NCBI GenBank assembly: GCA_949519155.1
Contig: CATIQU010000031.1
Span: 1 to 32,393, forward strand
Direction of reading: 5' to 3'
DNA length: 32,393 bases
Source of the DNA: Polaribacter sp. SA4-10
GTDB taxonomy: Bacteria > Bacteroidota > Bacteroidia > Flavobacteriales > Flavobacteriaceae
Shown: in pieces, positions 1-7,277 of the stretch
Numbering within the stretch: the stretch's first letter is position 1
Layout: each line of letters begins with the position of its first letter
Translations under genes and position numbers: made by a program
The notes under the pieces: model-generated
What the model was told of the DNA's origin: nothing
Database searches by the model: none
What the model saw: the letters and a program-made list of their open reading frames with translations, nothing else

Positions 1-19
1 TAACCATAAAATAATTTAA

Positions 20-568
20 TTGACAGACGAAGTCACTTTGATAAAGCAGTTAAAAGACACAAAAAGCAAAGAGTCTGCTTTTCGTGAATTAATTTTGCAA
101 TACAAAGAGCGGCTGTATTGGCATATTCGGAAAATCGTAATTTCTCATGATGATGCTGACGATGTATTGCAAAACACGTTTATCAAAGTTTTTAAGAATA
201 TCGACAAATTTATAGGCGATAGCAAATTGTACTCTTGGATGTATCGAATTGCAACCAATGAGTCAGTTACATTTATCAATAAAAGAGCAAAAGAAAGAAA
301 GGTAGATATTTCAGAGATTCATTCAGAATTAGCTGCTACACTTCAAAGTGATGTTTATTTCTCTGGTGATGAGATTCAACTCATCTTACAGAAAGCAATA
401 GCAACATTACCCACAAAACAACAATTAGTTTTCAATATGAAGTATTTTGATGAATTGAAATACAATCAGATATCTGAAATACTAACCACTTCTGTGGGCG
501 CATTAAAAGCATCGTATTTTCATGCAGTAAAAAAAATTGAAAAGTATATTCAACAAAATAATAATTAA
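20..568 (+). CDS. ECF-type RNA polymerase sigma factor
   Basis: This 182-residue protein has the usual ECF sigma layout. Region 2 covers about residues 20-95 and includes DDADDVLQNTFIKVFKNI and a YSWMYRIATN segment, which contact core polymerase and the -10 DNA. Region 4 covers about residues 120-175, with LPTKQQLVFNMKYFDELKY followed by a helix-turn-helix. The start is a TTG codon, because an in-frame TAA lies directly before it and no ATG fits the expected N-terminus. Two genes follow on the same strand, a one-TM protein and a small exported protein, so it probably acts in an envelope-responsive sigma/regulator circuit. Family assignment is secure; the regulon cannot be told from the sequence. 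Confidence 0.9.
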   Translation: MTDEVTLIKQLKDTKSKESAFRELILQYKERLYWHIRKIVISHDDADDVLQNTFIKVFKNIDKFIGDSKLYSWMYRIATNESVTFINKRAKERKVDISEIHSELAATLQSDVYFSGDEIQLILQKAIATLPTKQQLVFNMKYFDELKYNQISEILTTSVGALKASYFHAVKKIEKYIQQNNN

Positions 569-600
569 ACCTTCTTTAACTATTGAGGTCTAAATAACTA

Positions 601-1146
601 ATGAATAAAGAATTAGAAAATAGCGAGCAATTTATCCATCAAGTGGTTGGAAAGAAAACAGGCTTCTCTGTTCCTAAGAATTACTTTGAAGAAATTGAAG
701 ATAATTTCTCTACGTATTTGTTTGAAGAAAAAAACACAAAGAAAACAACCTTTGGAATTCCTAATAATTATTTCAACACGCTAGAAAACAACATTCTAAA
801 TAAAGTAGTAGTAAATAAAAATCATGTAAAGGTAATTTCACTTAAACAACGTATTCTAAAAAGAGTTCCTTTAATTGCCGCGGCAGCTGTTATTTTATTT
901 ATTGGTTTAAATTCTTTTAATTTTGGAGAACAAGTACTACCGTCATTTGACGCTATTACAGATATTGAAATGGAAAATTGGCTGGAAGACAGTTCAAGAA
1001 AAATCAATTCAGAAGACATTGTAATGGTGTTCTCTGAAGACGATTTAGTAGAAATCGACTTTGCTTTTACAGAGATTGAAGATATAAATATTGAGCGGTA
1101 TATATCTGCTAATGATAATTTAACAATTCTAAATGAACTTTATTAA
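601..1146 (+). CDS. Single-TM protein, candidate anti-sigma or membrane regulator
   Basis: A 181-residue protein that I do not recognise as a named family. One hydrophobic segment at about residues 89-104 separates an N-terminal part of about 88 residues from an acidic C-terminal part. The N-terminal part holds a duplicated motif: GFSVPKNYFEEIEDN at residues 21-35 and FGIPNNYFNTLENNI at 51-65. The C-terminal part is rich in Asp and Glu and presumably periplasmic. It lies 32 bp after an ECF sigma gene, the position normally held by an anti-sigma factor, but no zinc-binding anti-sigma motif is visible. Its stop is one base before the ATG of the next gene, so translational coupling is likely. 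Regulator of the neighbouring sigma factor is inference from position and topology. Confidence 0.7.
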   Translation: MNKELENSEQFIHQVVGKKTGFSVPKNYFEEIEDNFSTYLFEEKNTKKTTFGIPNNYFNTLENNILNKVVVNKNHVKVISLKQRILKRVPLIAAAAVILFIGLNSFNFGEQVLPSFDAITDIEMENWLEDSSRKINSEDIVMVFSEDDLVEIDFAFTEIEDINIERYISANDNLTILNELY

Positions 1147-1147
1147 T

Positions 1148-1624
1148 ATGAAAAAATATTTATTCAGTCTTTTTGTAGTACTTGCTTTTTGCTTCTCTAC
1201 AAACGCACAAAAAAGAAAAGGGCATAAAGAAAAAATAAAACTTTTAAAAATATCATACTTAACAGAACAGTTGGATTTAACTTCTTCTGAAGCAGAAAAA
1301 TTTTGGCCAGTCTACAATGAATATAATAAGAATATTCTTAATTTTTTAAGCAAAAAATCTGATGCGATAAAAAAAGAATTAAAGATTGTAAAAAAAATCG
1401 ATAGCATTGATGAAAGAAAAGCGTTAGTTCTTTTTAATTTGACACAGTACCTCGATCGGAAAAAATTTGAAGAGAGTCAGAATTACTTCACAAAGCTAAA
1501 AATGATACTTCCGATTAAAAAAATATTAAAACTACAGATTGCCGAAAAAGAATTTGGTAGAAAATTAATGAGAAAATACAGGCATAAAAAAGATAAAGAC
1601 CAACTAAAAAAAGGAAGCGAATAG
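1148..1624 (+). CDS. Small exported protein, Spy/CpxP-like putative sensor of ECF sigma
   Basis: A 158-residue protein starting at the ATG that gives a clean signal peptide (MKKYLFSLFVVLAFCFSTNA, cleaved before Q). A start 15 bp upstream would put charged residues before the signal and overlap the previous gene. The mature part is short, highly basic and helical. It contains LTSSEAEKFWPVYNEYN at about residues 45-61, which resembles the LTxxQ-type segment of Spy/CpxP periplasmic chaperones. Flavobacterial genomes often carry such a protein beside an ECF sigma gene, where it is annotated as a sensor of the sigma factor. A periplasmic sensing or buffering role for the upstream pair is inferred from this linkage. 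The stop codon lies inside a terminator hairpin. Confidence 0.75.
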   Translation: MKKYLFSLFVVLAFCFSTNAQKRKGHKEKIKLLKISYLTEQLDLTSSEAEKFWPVYNEYNKNILNFLSKKSDAIKKELKIVKKIDSIDERKALVLFNLTQYLDRKKFEESQNYFTKLKMILPIKKILKLQIAEKEFGRKLMRKYRHKKDKDQLKKGSE

Positions 1625-1638
1625 CTTCCTTTTTTTTA
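1604..1638. terminator. Bidirectional terminator between convergent genes
   Basis: Perfect 8-bp stem AAGGAAGC (1611-1618) / GCTTCCTT (1624-1631) with a 5-nt loop. It is flanked by an A-run on the left (1606-1612) and a T-run on the right (1630-1637), so it can stop transcription from both sides. The loop and stem contain the stop codon of the rightward gene, and the stop codon of the leftward gene lies in the T-run. Confidence 0.85.
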
Positions 1639-1833
1639 TGGGTTAATTAAATTCATACAGATGTATAATTCAGGTTTATTACTAGTGAAGGTTTTTAACC
1701 AAATTGTTAATTCATTCAACTCATAAGGCAGTAATCTCGTTAATGCCTTTTCTAATTCTTTACAAAACAAATCTGAATTAAAGCTTACTTTTTTCAGTAT
1801 CGTTTTGGTATACTCTAACATTGCTCTTGCCAT
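1636..1833 (-). CDS. Conserved small flavobacterial protein (65 aa)
   Basis: A 65-residue soluble protein with two likely amphipathic helices: MARAMLEYTKTILKKVSF, then LFCKELEKALTRLLPYELNE. It has one cysteine and no membrane segment. I recall closely similar short proteins of this pattern (MARAMLEYTKxxLxKVSF...LPYE) in other Flavobacteriia, so I take it as real, but I know of no function. It ends in a shared bidirectional terminator. A TATTTTTG box at 1900-1907 on the minus strand could be its promoter, giving a leader of about 60 nt, although no matching -33 element is seen. Confidence 0.75.
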   Translation of the reverse strand: MARAMLEYTKTILKKVSFNSDLFCKELEKALTRLLPYELNELTIWLKTFTSNKPELYICMNLINP

Positions 1834-1908
1834 AAATTAAAGATCATTTATATATTAACGTACTATTATTAAAAATATTGTCAACATATCGTTATGATTC
1901 AAAAATAA

Positions 1909-1943
1909 ACAAAAAAAAACGACTCCCTTGTTAGAGAATCGTT
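1909..1943 (-). terminator. Rho-independent terminator after the 88-aa gene
   Basis: Read on the minus strand, a 10-bp stem (AACGATTCTC / GGGAGTCGTT, with G-T wobbles; 1934-1943 and 1918-1927) and a 6-nt loop are followed by a run of T (1911-1919). It lies 25 bp past the stop of the gene at 1969-2235. Confidence 0.8.
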
Positions 1944-1968
1944 AAAATATAATTAAAAATTGTATGCT

Positions 1969-2235
1969 TTATAAAGCGTTAATTTTAGAAACTAAAGCTG
2001 AAGCTTTTGTTTCTAATTCTAAACTGATTCCTTTATAATGAGCTTTCTTATTTTCTACATTTTTAGCATTTAATTTTGCAATTAAATCATCGAAAGTAGC
2101 AATTGACTCATCAATAAGTGCTTCAGAAGCTTTTACATCTGCTTTAGGGTTTAGTAATTGATAAACGTAACATTCTTCAATTAAATCTCCTAAAGTGTAA
2201 TTAATATCTTTTTTTAAGTTTTTTATGCTTGCCAT
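1969..2235 (-). CDS. Small conserved hypothetical protein (88 aa)
   Basis: An 88-residue, soluble, largely helical protein without cysteines. It begins MASIKNLKKDINYTLGDLIE and has an Ala/Lys-rich, coiled-coil-like second half. Similar proteins occur in many Flavobacteriia, from memory, without a known function. The gene sits 39 bp below the HAD hydrolase on the same strand, but it has its own TATTTTTG -7 box at 2257-2264 in that gap and its own terminator, so it is probably also transcribed alone. Confidence 0.8.
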   Translation of the reverse strand: MASIKNLKKDINYTLGDLIEECYVYQLLNPKADVKASEALIDESIATFDDLIAKLNAKNVENKKAHYKGISLELETKASALVSKINAL

Positions 2236-2256
2236 AATCTTATTTATTTATTGGTG

Positions 2257-2264
2257 CAAAAATA
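2257..2264 (-). promoter_or_regulatory. -7 promoter element for the 88-aa gene
   Basis: TATTTTTG on the minus strand matches the Bacteroidota -7 consensus TAnnTTTG. It is 21 nt before the ATG at 2235. No good TTG -33 element is seen at the right distance. Confidence 0.5.
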
Positions 2265-2274
2265 GTTTATTTAT

Positions 2275-2967
2275 TTAAAAGAGCGTTAAAACTTCTTTTA
2301 TATTTAAAACAGTTTTATAGGAGGATGCTGCCTTCTCTTTTTCAGAAACTTCTTCATGCATCCAGGTGGTATGAAAAGGCAAATGAATTGCAGCTGCACC
2401 AATCTCTAACAAGGGTAAAACATCTGATTTTAAAGAGTTTCCAATCATTAACAATTCTTTTGGATTGATCTCTAGATGCTGGATTAACTTCAAGTAGTCT
2501 TTCGGTTTTTTATCACTCATTACTTCAATGTGGTGAAAATATTTCAACAAACCCGATTTTTCTAACTTTCGTTCTTGATCTAACAGATCACCTTTTGTAG
2601 CAACTATTAATTTATAATCGCTTTGTAGGTACTGCAAAACATCTTCTATACCTGCTATCAGTTCTATTGGTTTTTCAAGCATTTCTTTCCCAATATTTAC
2701 GATTTTTCCGATCGTAGCTGGACTGATTTGATTGTTTGAAAGTTCTAATGCGCATTCGATCATAGACAATATAAAGCCTTTAATCCCGTACCCATACAGG
2801 TTTAAGTTTTCTATTTCTTTTTTAAAAAGCTCTTGATCAATTTTATTCTCAGTTTCATAGTTTGTGAGTAGTTTTGCAAATTCATGCTCTGCATATCTAA
2901 AATACGTCTCATTGACCCACAAGGTGTCATCGGCATCAAAAGCAATGACTTTTATGTCTTTGTACAT
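2275..2967 (-). CDS. HAD-superfamily hydrolase
   Basis: A 230-residue phosphatase-type HAD protein. Motif I is FDADDTLW with nucleophile D11 and acid/base D13, motif II is VATKGD with T124, motif III is the KKPK lysine cluster near residue 153-156, and motif IV is GNSLKSD ending at D182. A helical cap of about 90 residues lies between motifs I and II, as in subclass C1 (phosphoglycolate phosphatase or 5'-nucleotidase type). It is the last gene of the idi-queD-manA-kdsB run, 9 bp after kdsB. Kdo-8-phosphate phosphatase is tempting given kdsB, but KdsC proteins are shorter and capless, so the substrate is unknown. Confidence 0.9.
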   Translation of the reverse strand: MYKDIKVIAFDADDTLWVNETYFRYAEHEFAKLLTNYETENKIDQELFKKEIENLNLYGYGIKGFILSMIECALELSNNQISPATIGKIVNIGKEMLEKPIELIAGIEDVLQYLQSDYKLIVATKGDLLDQERKLEKSGLLKYFHHIEVMSDKKPKDYLKLIQHLEINPKELLMIGNSLKSDVLPLLEIGAAAIHLPFHTTWMHEEVSEKEKAASSYKTVLNIKEVLTLF

Positions 2968-2976
2968 TTTGGTAAT

Positions 2977-3711
2977 CTATGATTGATTTAAATATTTCTT
3001 TGCTTTCTCTAAGTCTTCAGGAGTATCTATACCAACAGCTTCAATGTCTGTTTCAATCATTTTAATTTTTTTTCCAACTTCTAAATATCGGATCGCTTCA
3101 ATCTTTTCTGAAGCTTCAAGCGGTGTTAAATCTAAATGATAAAAATCTATTAACGCCTGTTTTCTAAAGGCATAAACCCCCTTGTGCTTATAATATTTCA
3201 CCGATAATTCTTTGTCTCGTTGAAACGGGATTACGCTTCTCGAAAAGTAAAGTGCAAATCCAAAATTATCTGTAATTACTTTTACATTATTTGGGTCTTC
3301 AATAGCTTCCTTGTCTGTAATCTCAACTTTCAGTGATGCCAAGTCAATCTCTTTTTTTACGTCGTCTTTAAAAGCTGCAATTAATTTAGATAACGAAACA
3401 GTATCAATAAATGGTTCGTCCCCTTGCACATTAATAACAATATCTGCGTCTAGATCCTGAACAGCTTCCGCAATTCTATCAGAACCACATTCGTGTTCCT
3501 TTTGACTCATTATGACCTTCCCTCCTGCATCAGAAATATTTTCAGCAATCGCTTTTGAATCAGTTACTACATATACCTCCTCAAACAAATGGGTACTTAT
3601 CGCGGCTTCATAGGTTCTTAAAATTACTGATTTTCCACCGAGGTCTTTCATCAATTTACCAGGAAAACGAGTTGCACTATACCGTGCAGGAATCATTGCG
3701 ATTATTTTCAT
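2977..3711 (-). CDS. kdsB: 3-deoxy-manno-octulosonate cytidylyltransferase
   Basis: A 244-residue enzyme that activates Kdo with CTP to CMP-Kdo for lipopolysaccharide inner-core assembly, acting in the cytoplasm. The N-terminal nucleotide-binding motif [27 protein letters not shown] at residues 73-80 and the metal/CTP motif NVQGDEP at 94-100 are diagnostic of KdsB, and the length is that of the family. It lies between manA and the HAD hydrolase with 9-bp gaps on each side, so the genes are surely co-transcribed. It implies a Kdo-containing lipopolysaccharide in this organism. Confidence 0.96.
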   Translation of the reverse strand: MKIIAMIPARYSATRFPGKLMKDLGGKSVILRTYEAAISTHLFEEVYVVTDSKAIAENISDAGGKVIMSQKEHECGSDRIAEAVQDLDADIVINVQGDEPFIDTVSLSKLIAAFKDDVKKEIDLASLKVEITDKEAIEDPNNVKVITDNFGFALYFSRSVIPFQRDKELSVKYYKHKGVYAFRKQALIDFYHLDLTPLEASEKIEAIRYLEVGKKIKMIETDIEAVGIDTPEDLEKAKKYLNQS

Positions 3712-3720
3712 ACGAATTTG

Positions 3721-4698
3721 CTATTTGATATAAACTTCTAATAATTTTGATTTTTCTTTAGCAATAATTTTGAATTCTTTCATACAAGCTGGTACTAAAA
3801 GTGTTTCTCCCAACCGCAACTTTTCTATTTGATCTTCATATTGAAACGTTACATTTCCTAAAACACACATATAAATAACAAAACTATCTTTCTCTTGATG
3901 ATTGACTTCTACCTCCCCATTTATGGGCAATATACTTGTTGTAAAATAAGGACAGGTTATAATTTCTGAAGTGCTGTTTTCTTTTTCTGAATAGACCGCT
4001 TTGTAGGAATCCTTTGCAAGGTAATCGATCGCATCTTTTGCCTCTTCTGTATGCAACTCTCGAAAAGTTTCATCTAGATTTTGTCTTTCCCAGTCATAAA
4101 TTCTATAGGTAATGTCTGACGTTTGCTGAATCTCTGCAATTAAAGTCCCTGCCCCAATTGCATGAATGGTACCTGTTGGAATATAATAGGCATCTCCTTT
4201 TTTAATTTTTTCTGTATTTAAACGACTTAAAAGCATATTGCTTTCTAGATTAGAAACAAACTCCTTTACCGAAGCGTTCTTTTTAAAACCAATAATTAGA
4301 TTTGCATCTTTATCTGCTTGAAGCACATACCACATTTCGTTTTTCCCAAAAGATTGATGGCGTTTTTTTGCCAAATCGTCATTAGGGTGCACTTGAATAC
4401 TTAATGCTTTTTTTGCATCTAAAAATTTAATGAGTAGCGGAAAATCATTCCCAAACTGTTTAAATACCTTATCTCCTAATAAAGTGCTTTTATATTTTGC
4501 TATCAGTCTGTTTAAAAGTGATCCTTTAAGTTTTTTATTTGCTACTACAGATATCGCTTCCTTTACTCCTGATATTTCCCAACTTTCCCCAATATTTTTA
4601 AGTCCTGATTTTTTATGCAATAAAGAAGTCAGTTTTTCTCCTCCCCAAATTTTCTCTTTTAGGATGGGTTCAAATTTTAAAAATTGATAAATGCTCAT
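3721..4698 (-). CDS. manA: Mannose-6-phosphate isomerase, class I
   Basis: A 325-residue zinc enzyme that interconverts mannose-6-phosphate and fructose-6-phosphate. The cupin metal ligands are visible: Q102 and H104 in QVHPNDD, E121 in NEMWYV and H179 in GTIHAIG. The catalytic Arg is probably R199 in TYRIYDW. The N-terminal FEPILKEKIWGGEKL motif is typical of the class. Length fits the short bacterial type I enzymes. It lies 19 bp after queD and 9 bp before kdsB; with kdsB it suggests supply of sugars for surface glycans. Confidence 0.94.
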   Translation of the reverse strand: MSIYQFLKFEPILKEKIWGGEKLTSLLHKKSGLKNIGESWEISGVKEAISVVANKKLKGSLLNRLIAKYKSTLLGDKVFKQFGNDFPLLIKFLDAKKALSIQVHPNDDLAKKRHQSFGKNEMWYVLQADKDANLIIGFKKNASVKEFVSNLESNMLLSRLNTEKIKKGDAYYIPTGTIHAIGAGTLIAEIQQTSDITYRIYDWERQNLDETFRELHTEEAKDAIDYLAKDSYKAVYSEKENSTSEIITCPYFTTSILPINGEVEVNHQEKDSFVIYMCVLGNVTFQYEDQIEKLRLGETLLVPACMKEFKIIAKEKSKLLEVYIK

Positions 4699-4717
4699 TC
4701 TTTATTGGTACTCCTTT

Positions 4718-5131
4718 TTATTCACCTGAATAGGTCACAAAATTTCTAGGGGTTTCGTATAGTGTCACTTTTAAAGCTAAATGCTGCGGTAACAACTTTC
4801 TTAGTTTCCCATAAATAACAACAGATATATTTTCAGCTGTAGGATTTAAATTATCAAATTCTGGAACCTCTACGCTTAAGTTTTTATGGTCAAAAGCTTC
4901 TTCAATTTCAGATTTTATATAATTCTTTAAAATTCCTAAATCATAAACATAACCAGTCTCAGGATCAATTTCGCCTGTTAAAGAGACAATTAATTCATAG
5001 TTATGACCATGAAAATTAGGATTGCTACATTTATTAAAAACTTCAAAGTTTTTTTTGTCAGACCAATCTTTTCTATATAAGCGATGTGCACTATTAAAAT
5101 GTGCTTTTCTGTGTACAGTAACTTTAGGCAT
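4718..5131 (-). CDS. queD: 6-carboxytetrahydropterin synthase / 6-pyruvoyltetrahydropterin synthase family
   Basis: A 137-residue T-fold enzyme. The zinc ligands are H16 (HFNSAHRL) and H41/H43 (NFHGHNYEL), with a candidate catalytic cysteine at C35 six residues before H41. DLG at residues 64-66, DHKNL at 81-85 and PTAEN at 97-101 are the remaining family motifs. In bacteria it usually converts 7,8-dihydroneopterin triphosphate to 6-carboxytetrahydropterin in queuosine/7-deazaguanine synthesis. No other queuosine genes are in the window, so a pterin role cannot be excluded. Its start overlaps the end of idi by 8 bp, which points to translational coupling. Confidence 0.88.
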   Translation of the reverse strand: MPKVTVHRKAHFNSAHRLYRKDWSDKKNFEVFNKCSNPNFHGHNYELIVSLTGEIDPETGYVYDLGILKNYIKSEIEEAFDHKNLSVEVPEFDNLNPTAENISVVIYGKLRKLLPQHLALKVTLYETPRNFVTYSGE

Positions 5132-5642
5132 TTTTTAGTTTTTGATAGGATTCTTTAAAAATAATTTTAAACCAAGCTGTATAAATATCTGGAGTTGCTT
5201 CAATGTCATTTTTTACTGTTTCTAAAGACATCCATTTATAATTTTCTACTTCTTCAATATTGATTTCTGGCTTCTCTTCAAAAGTGCCCACCATCACATG
5301 ATCTAACTCATGTTCTGTAAGTCCGTTGTCAAAAGGTGCTTTATAAACGAAAGAAAAAACTTCCTTTAAATCGGTTGTAAAACCCATTTCTTCTTGCAAT
5401 CTTCTGGTTCCAGCTGCTATATTGGTTTCGCCATCTCTTTGATGAGAACAGCAAGTATTTGTCCAAAGTAACGGAGAATGATATTTGTGTGCTGCTCTTT
5501 GTTGCAGCATTAAATCTCCTTTTTTGTTAAAAATAAACACAGAAAATGCTCTGTGTAAAACAGCTTTTTCATGCGCTTCCATTTTTGGCATCAATCCAAT
5601 TTGATTGTCATTTTCGTCGACCAAAATAACTTGTTCTTCCAT
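5124..5642 (-). CDS. idi: Isopentenyl-diphosphate delta-isomerase, type 1
   Basis: A 172-residue Nudix-fold enzyme that interconverts isopentenyl and dimethylallyl diphosphate. The catalytic cysteine lies in WTNTCCSHQ (C64 or C65), the metal-binding Nudix helix is GTRRLQEEMGF at residues 78-88, and the second catalytic motif is EHELD at residues 110-114, matching EHEID of the human enzyme. I place the start at the ATG giving MEEQVILVDENDNQIG, as in homologues. An upstream extension of 10 codons would run back through the promoter box at 5648-5655. It is the first gene of the operon leading into queD, manA and kdsB. Confidence 0.94.
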   Translation of the reverse strand: MEEQVILVDENDNQIGLMPKMEAHEKAVLHRAFSVFIFNKKGDLMLQQRAAHKYHSPLLWTNTCCSHQRDGETNIAAGTRRLQEEMGFTTDLKEVFSFVYKAPFDNGLTEHELDHVMVGTFEEKPEINIEEVENYKWMSLETVKNDIEATPDIYTAWFKIIFKESYQKLKNA

Positions 5643-5647
5643 AAGTA

Positions 5648-5655
5648 CAAAAATA
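5648..5655 (-). promoter_or_regulatory. -7 promoter element of the idi operon, 5 nt before the ATG
   Basis: TATTTTTG on the minus strand is a perfect TAnnTTTG box. Only 5 nt separate it from the idi ATG, so the mRNA should be leaderless or nearly so. The -33 element is poor: the nearest TTG is 25 nt upstream (5681-5683). Confidence 0.55.
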
Positions 5656-5823
5656 GTGAAATCAACTGACACTTACTTTTCAATCCCATGTAATTATGAA
5701 CTCATTGTAAATTCTAGTAATTTAATAACGCATTTAACACAAATAAGGCACTGATTTTTAATATTTAACATCTATATTTTATAAAAATATTTTTTTTTAA
5801 TTAAGTTTACAAAAAATATCATC

Positions 5824-6401
5824 GTGAAAAATTTAATTTATTTGTTTTATTATTCCTCACTAGTATGATTGGTTGTACAAGCAACGATACAATAGAACAA
5901 ACCATTTCGGAAGATGATTTATTGGGCGTGTGGAACGTTTCTGAACTTTATACGGAAATTGGTACTACCGGAGCATACTTCGATGGACAAAGTGCTACAG
6001 GAGCTTATAGTGGTGTTGGTAGTGATTTTGATATGACCGCTTTATTTGAAGAAAACCCAAATAATTTTTATACTTCAGGGAGTTTTACTTTTAATGGTAC
6101 TATTTCATTTTTAAACGAACAACTTACGACTCAACAAGTCGTAGATTCTATTCCTAGTTTCATTTCTCCCGCATCTTGGTCACTTCTTGACAATACGATT
6201 ACATTTTCGAATGCAGATGAAGCTGTTTTATCCAACATCTTCTATTATAGCAACGATACACTGCGTCTAAAAAGTTCAATAAACGAAAATATTTTAGATG
6301 AATTGAATGCTGAACAAATCCAACAATTAAATAGTGTTCTAAATTTATCTATTGATAGTTTGACTGTAAATGCAGACGTCTATTTAACATTAACAAAATA
6401 G
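5824..6401 (+). CDS. Putative lipoprotein with signal peptide out of frame (intact ORF starts at 5865)
   Basis: The open frame from ATG 5865 encodes 178 residues starting MIGCTSNDTIEQ, an acidic, beta-rich protein resembling lipocalin-like Bacteroidota lipoproteins. Reading the same frame upstream gives a textbook lipoprotein signal (NLFVLLFLTSMIGC), but no ATG, GTG or TTG precedes it before an in-frame stop. The GTG at 5824 is in another frame and reads VKNLIYLFYYSSLV to a TGA at 5866-5868, overlapping ATG 5865. One extra A in the five-A run at 5827-5831 would join the GTG to the lipobox. Either there is a sequencing error, a real frameshift mutation, slippage, or the product starts at 5865 without a signal. 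Function unknown. Confidence 0.65.
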
Positions 6402-6498
6402 AAATCGTTTATTCATATCTCTTCTTATAATCCTAATTATTGGATCAGTAGTAAATTATATGTTTGTCGATAAATAAACATTATAGAAGATAAAACTA

Positions 6499-6530
6499 TT
6501 TTCCACTCAACTGGCGAAAGGCTATCTTTG
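6499..6530 (+). promoter_or_regulatory. Promoter of the cyclophilin lipoprotein gene
   Basis: TTTT at 6499-6502, a 20-bp spacer and TATCTTTG at 6523-6530 match the Bacteroidota pattern (TTTG-N19-21-TAnnTTTG) except for one base in the -33 box. The ATG is 19 nt downstream. Confidence 0.6.
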
Positions 6531-6549
6531 TGAAAAATGATTCTTATTC

Positions 6550-7233
6550 ATGAAAATCGTATTTAAAATATTATTTCTGCTATTTTTCGTTGTTTTTTAT
6601 CAATGTAAAGAAGAAAAGAAAACCCCATTAAAAAAAACGCCTTTAAAATTAGAAAAAAAAGAAAAACGGATCGAAAAAACTTGGGATAGTTTAAACAAAC
6701 ATAATGTTACTGCTTTTCTAAACGCATATGGCAAGAAAAATAAAGAAACAAAAATTATTATAAGAACAGACTACGGGGATATTAAAATTCGATTATACAA
6801 TGACACTCCACTACATAGAGCCAATTTTATTTTTCTAACAAAAATAAAATACTTTGATACGACTGTGTTTTACAGGGTTGCAAAAAACTTTGTATTACAA
6901 GGCGGAAATTCTGACAATTTTCAAACTGTAAAAGATCGATATAAATATGGCAACTATAAGTTGCCTAAAGAATTTAGAAAAAAAAGAAGACATCAATATG
7001 GTGCTTTGGCAGCAGCTAGAGACTGGAAAAAAAACCCAGAAAAATTATCGAGTCCTTTCGAATTTTACATTGTTCAAAACAGAAAAGGAGCACATCATCT
7101 AAACAATGAACATACCGTTTTTGGAGAAGTAGTTTTTGGTTTCGACACCATGGATAAAATTGCAAAACTAAAGGTCGGAGAAGACGAATGGCCAGAAGAA
7201 GACGTAAATATGAAAGTCGAAATTTTAGATTGA
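6550..7233 (+). CDS. Cyclophilin-type peptidyl-prolyl isomerase, probable lipoprotein
   Basis: A 227-residue protein with an N-terminal hydrophobic segment ending in C19 (LLFFVVFYQCKEEKK), consistent with a Bacteroidota lipoprotein, then a Lys-rich linker to about residue 66 and a cyclophilin domain to the end. The active-site Arg is R109 in VFYRVAKNFVLQGG, with Q117, and HTVFGEV starts at H188. The usual NGSQFFI is replaced by SPFEFYIVQ, a common change in prokaryotic periplasmic forms. The likely role is proline isomerisation during folding of exported proteins at the envelope. It has its own promoter, and prfC starts 44 bp downstream from a separate promoter. Confidence 0.88.
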   Translation: MKIVFKILFLLFFVVFYQCKEEKKTPLKKTPLKLEKKEKRIEKTWDSLNKHNVTAFLNAYGKKNKETKIIIRTDYGDIKIRLYNDTPLHRANFIFLTKIKYFDTTVFYRVAKNFVLQGGNSDNFQTVKDRYKYGNYKLPKEFRKKRRHQYGALAAARDWKKNPEKLSSPFEFYIVQNRKGAHHLNNEHTVFGEVVFGFDTMDKIAKLKVGEDEWPEEDVNMKVEILD

Positions 7234-7260
7234 TATTTGCCGCTGTAAAACGTATCTTTG
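7230..7260 (+). promoter_or_regulatory. Promoter of prfC
   Basis: TTG at 7230-7232, a 20-bp spacer and TATCTTTG at 7253-7260 form an essentially consensus promoter. The -33 element overlaps the stop codon of the upstream gene. The prfC ATG is 17 nt downstream of the -7 box. Confidence 0.75.
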
Positions 7261-7277
7261 CAGCCTAATTTTCATTG

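Noticed and set aside
2275..2967. Kdo-8-phosphate phosphatase (kdsC) for the HAD gene next to kdsB
   Set aside because: KdsC proteins are capless and about 170-180 residues; this protein has a large helical cap between motifs I and II.
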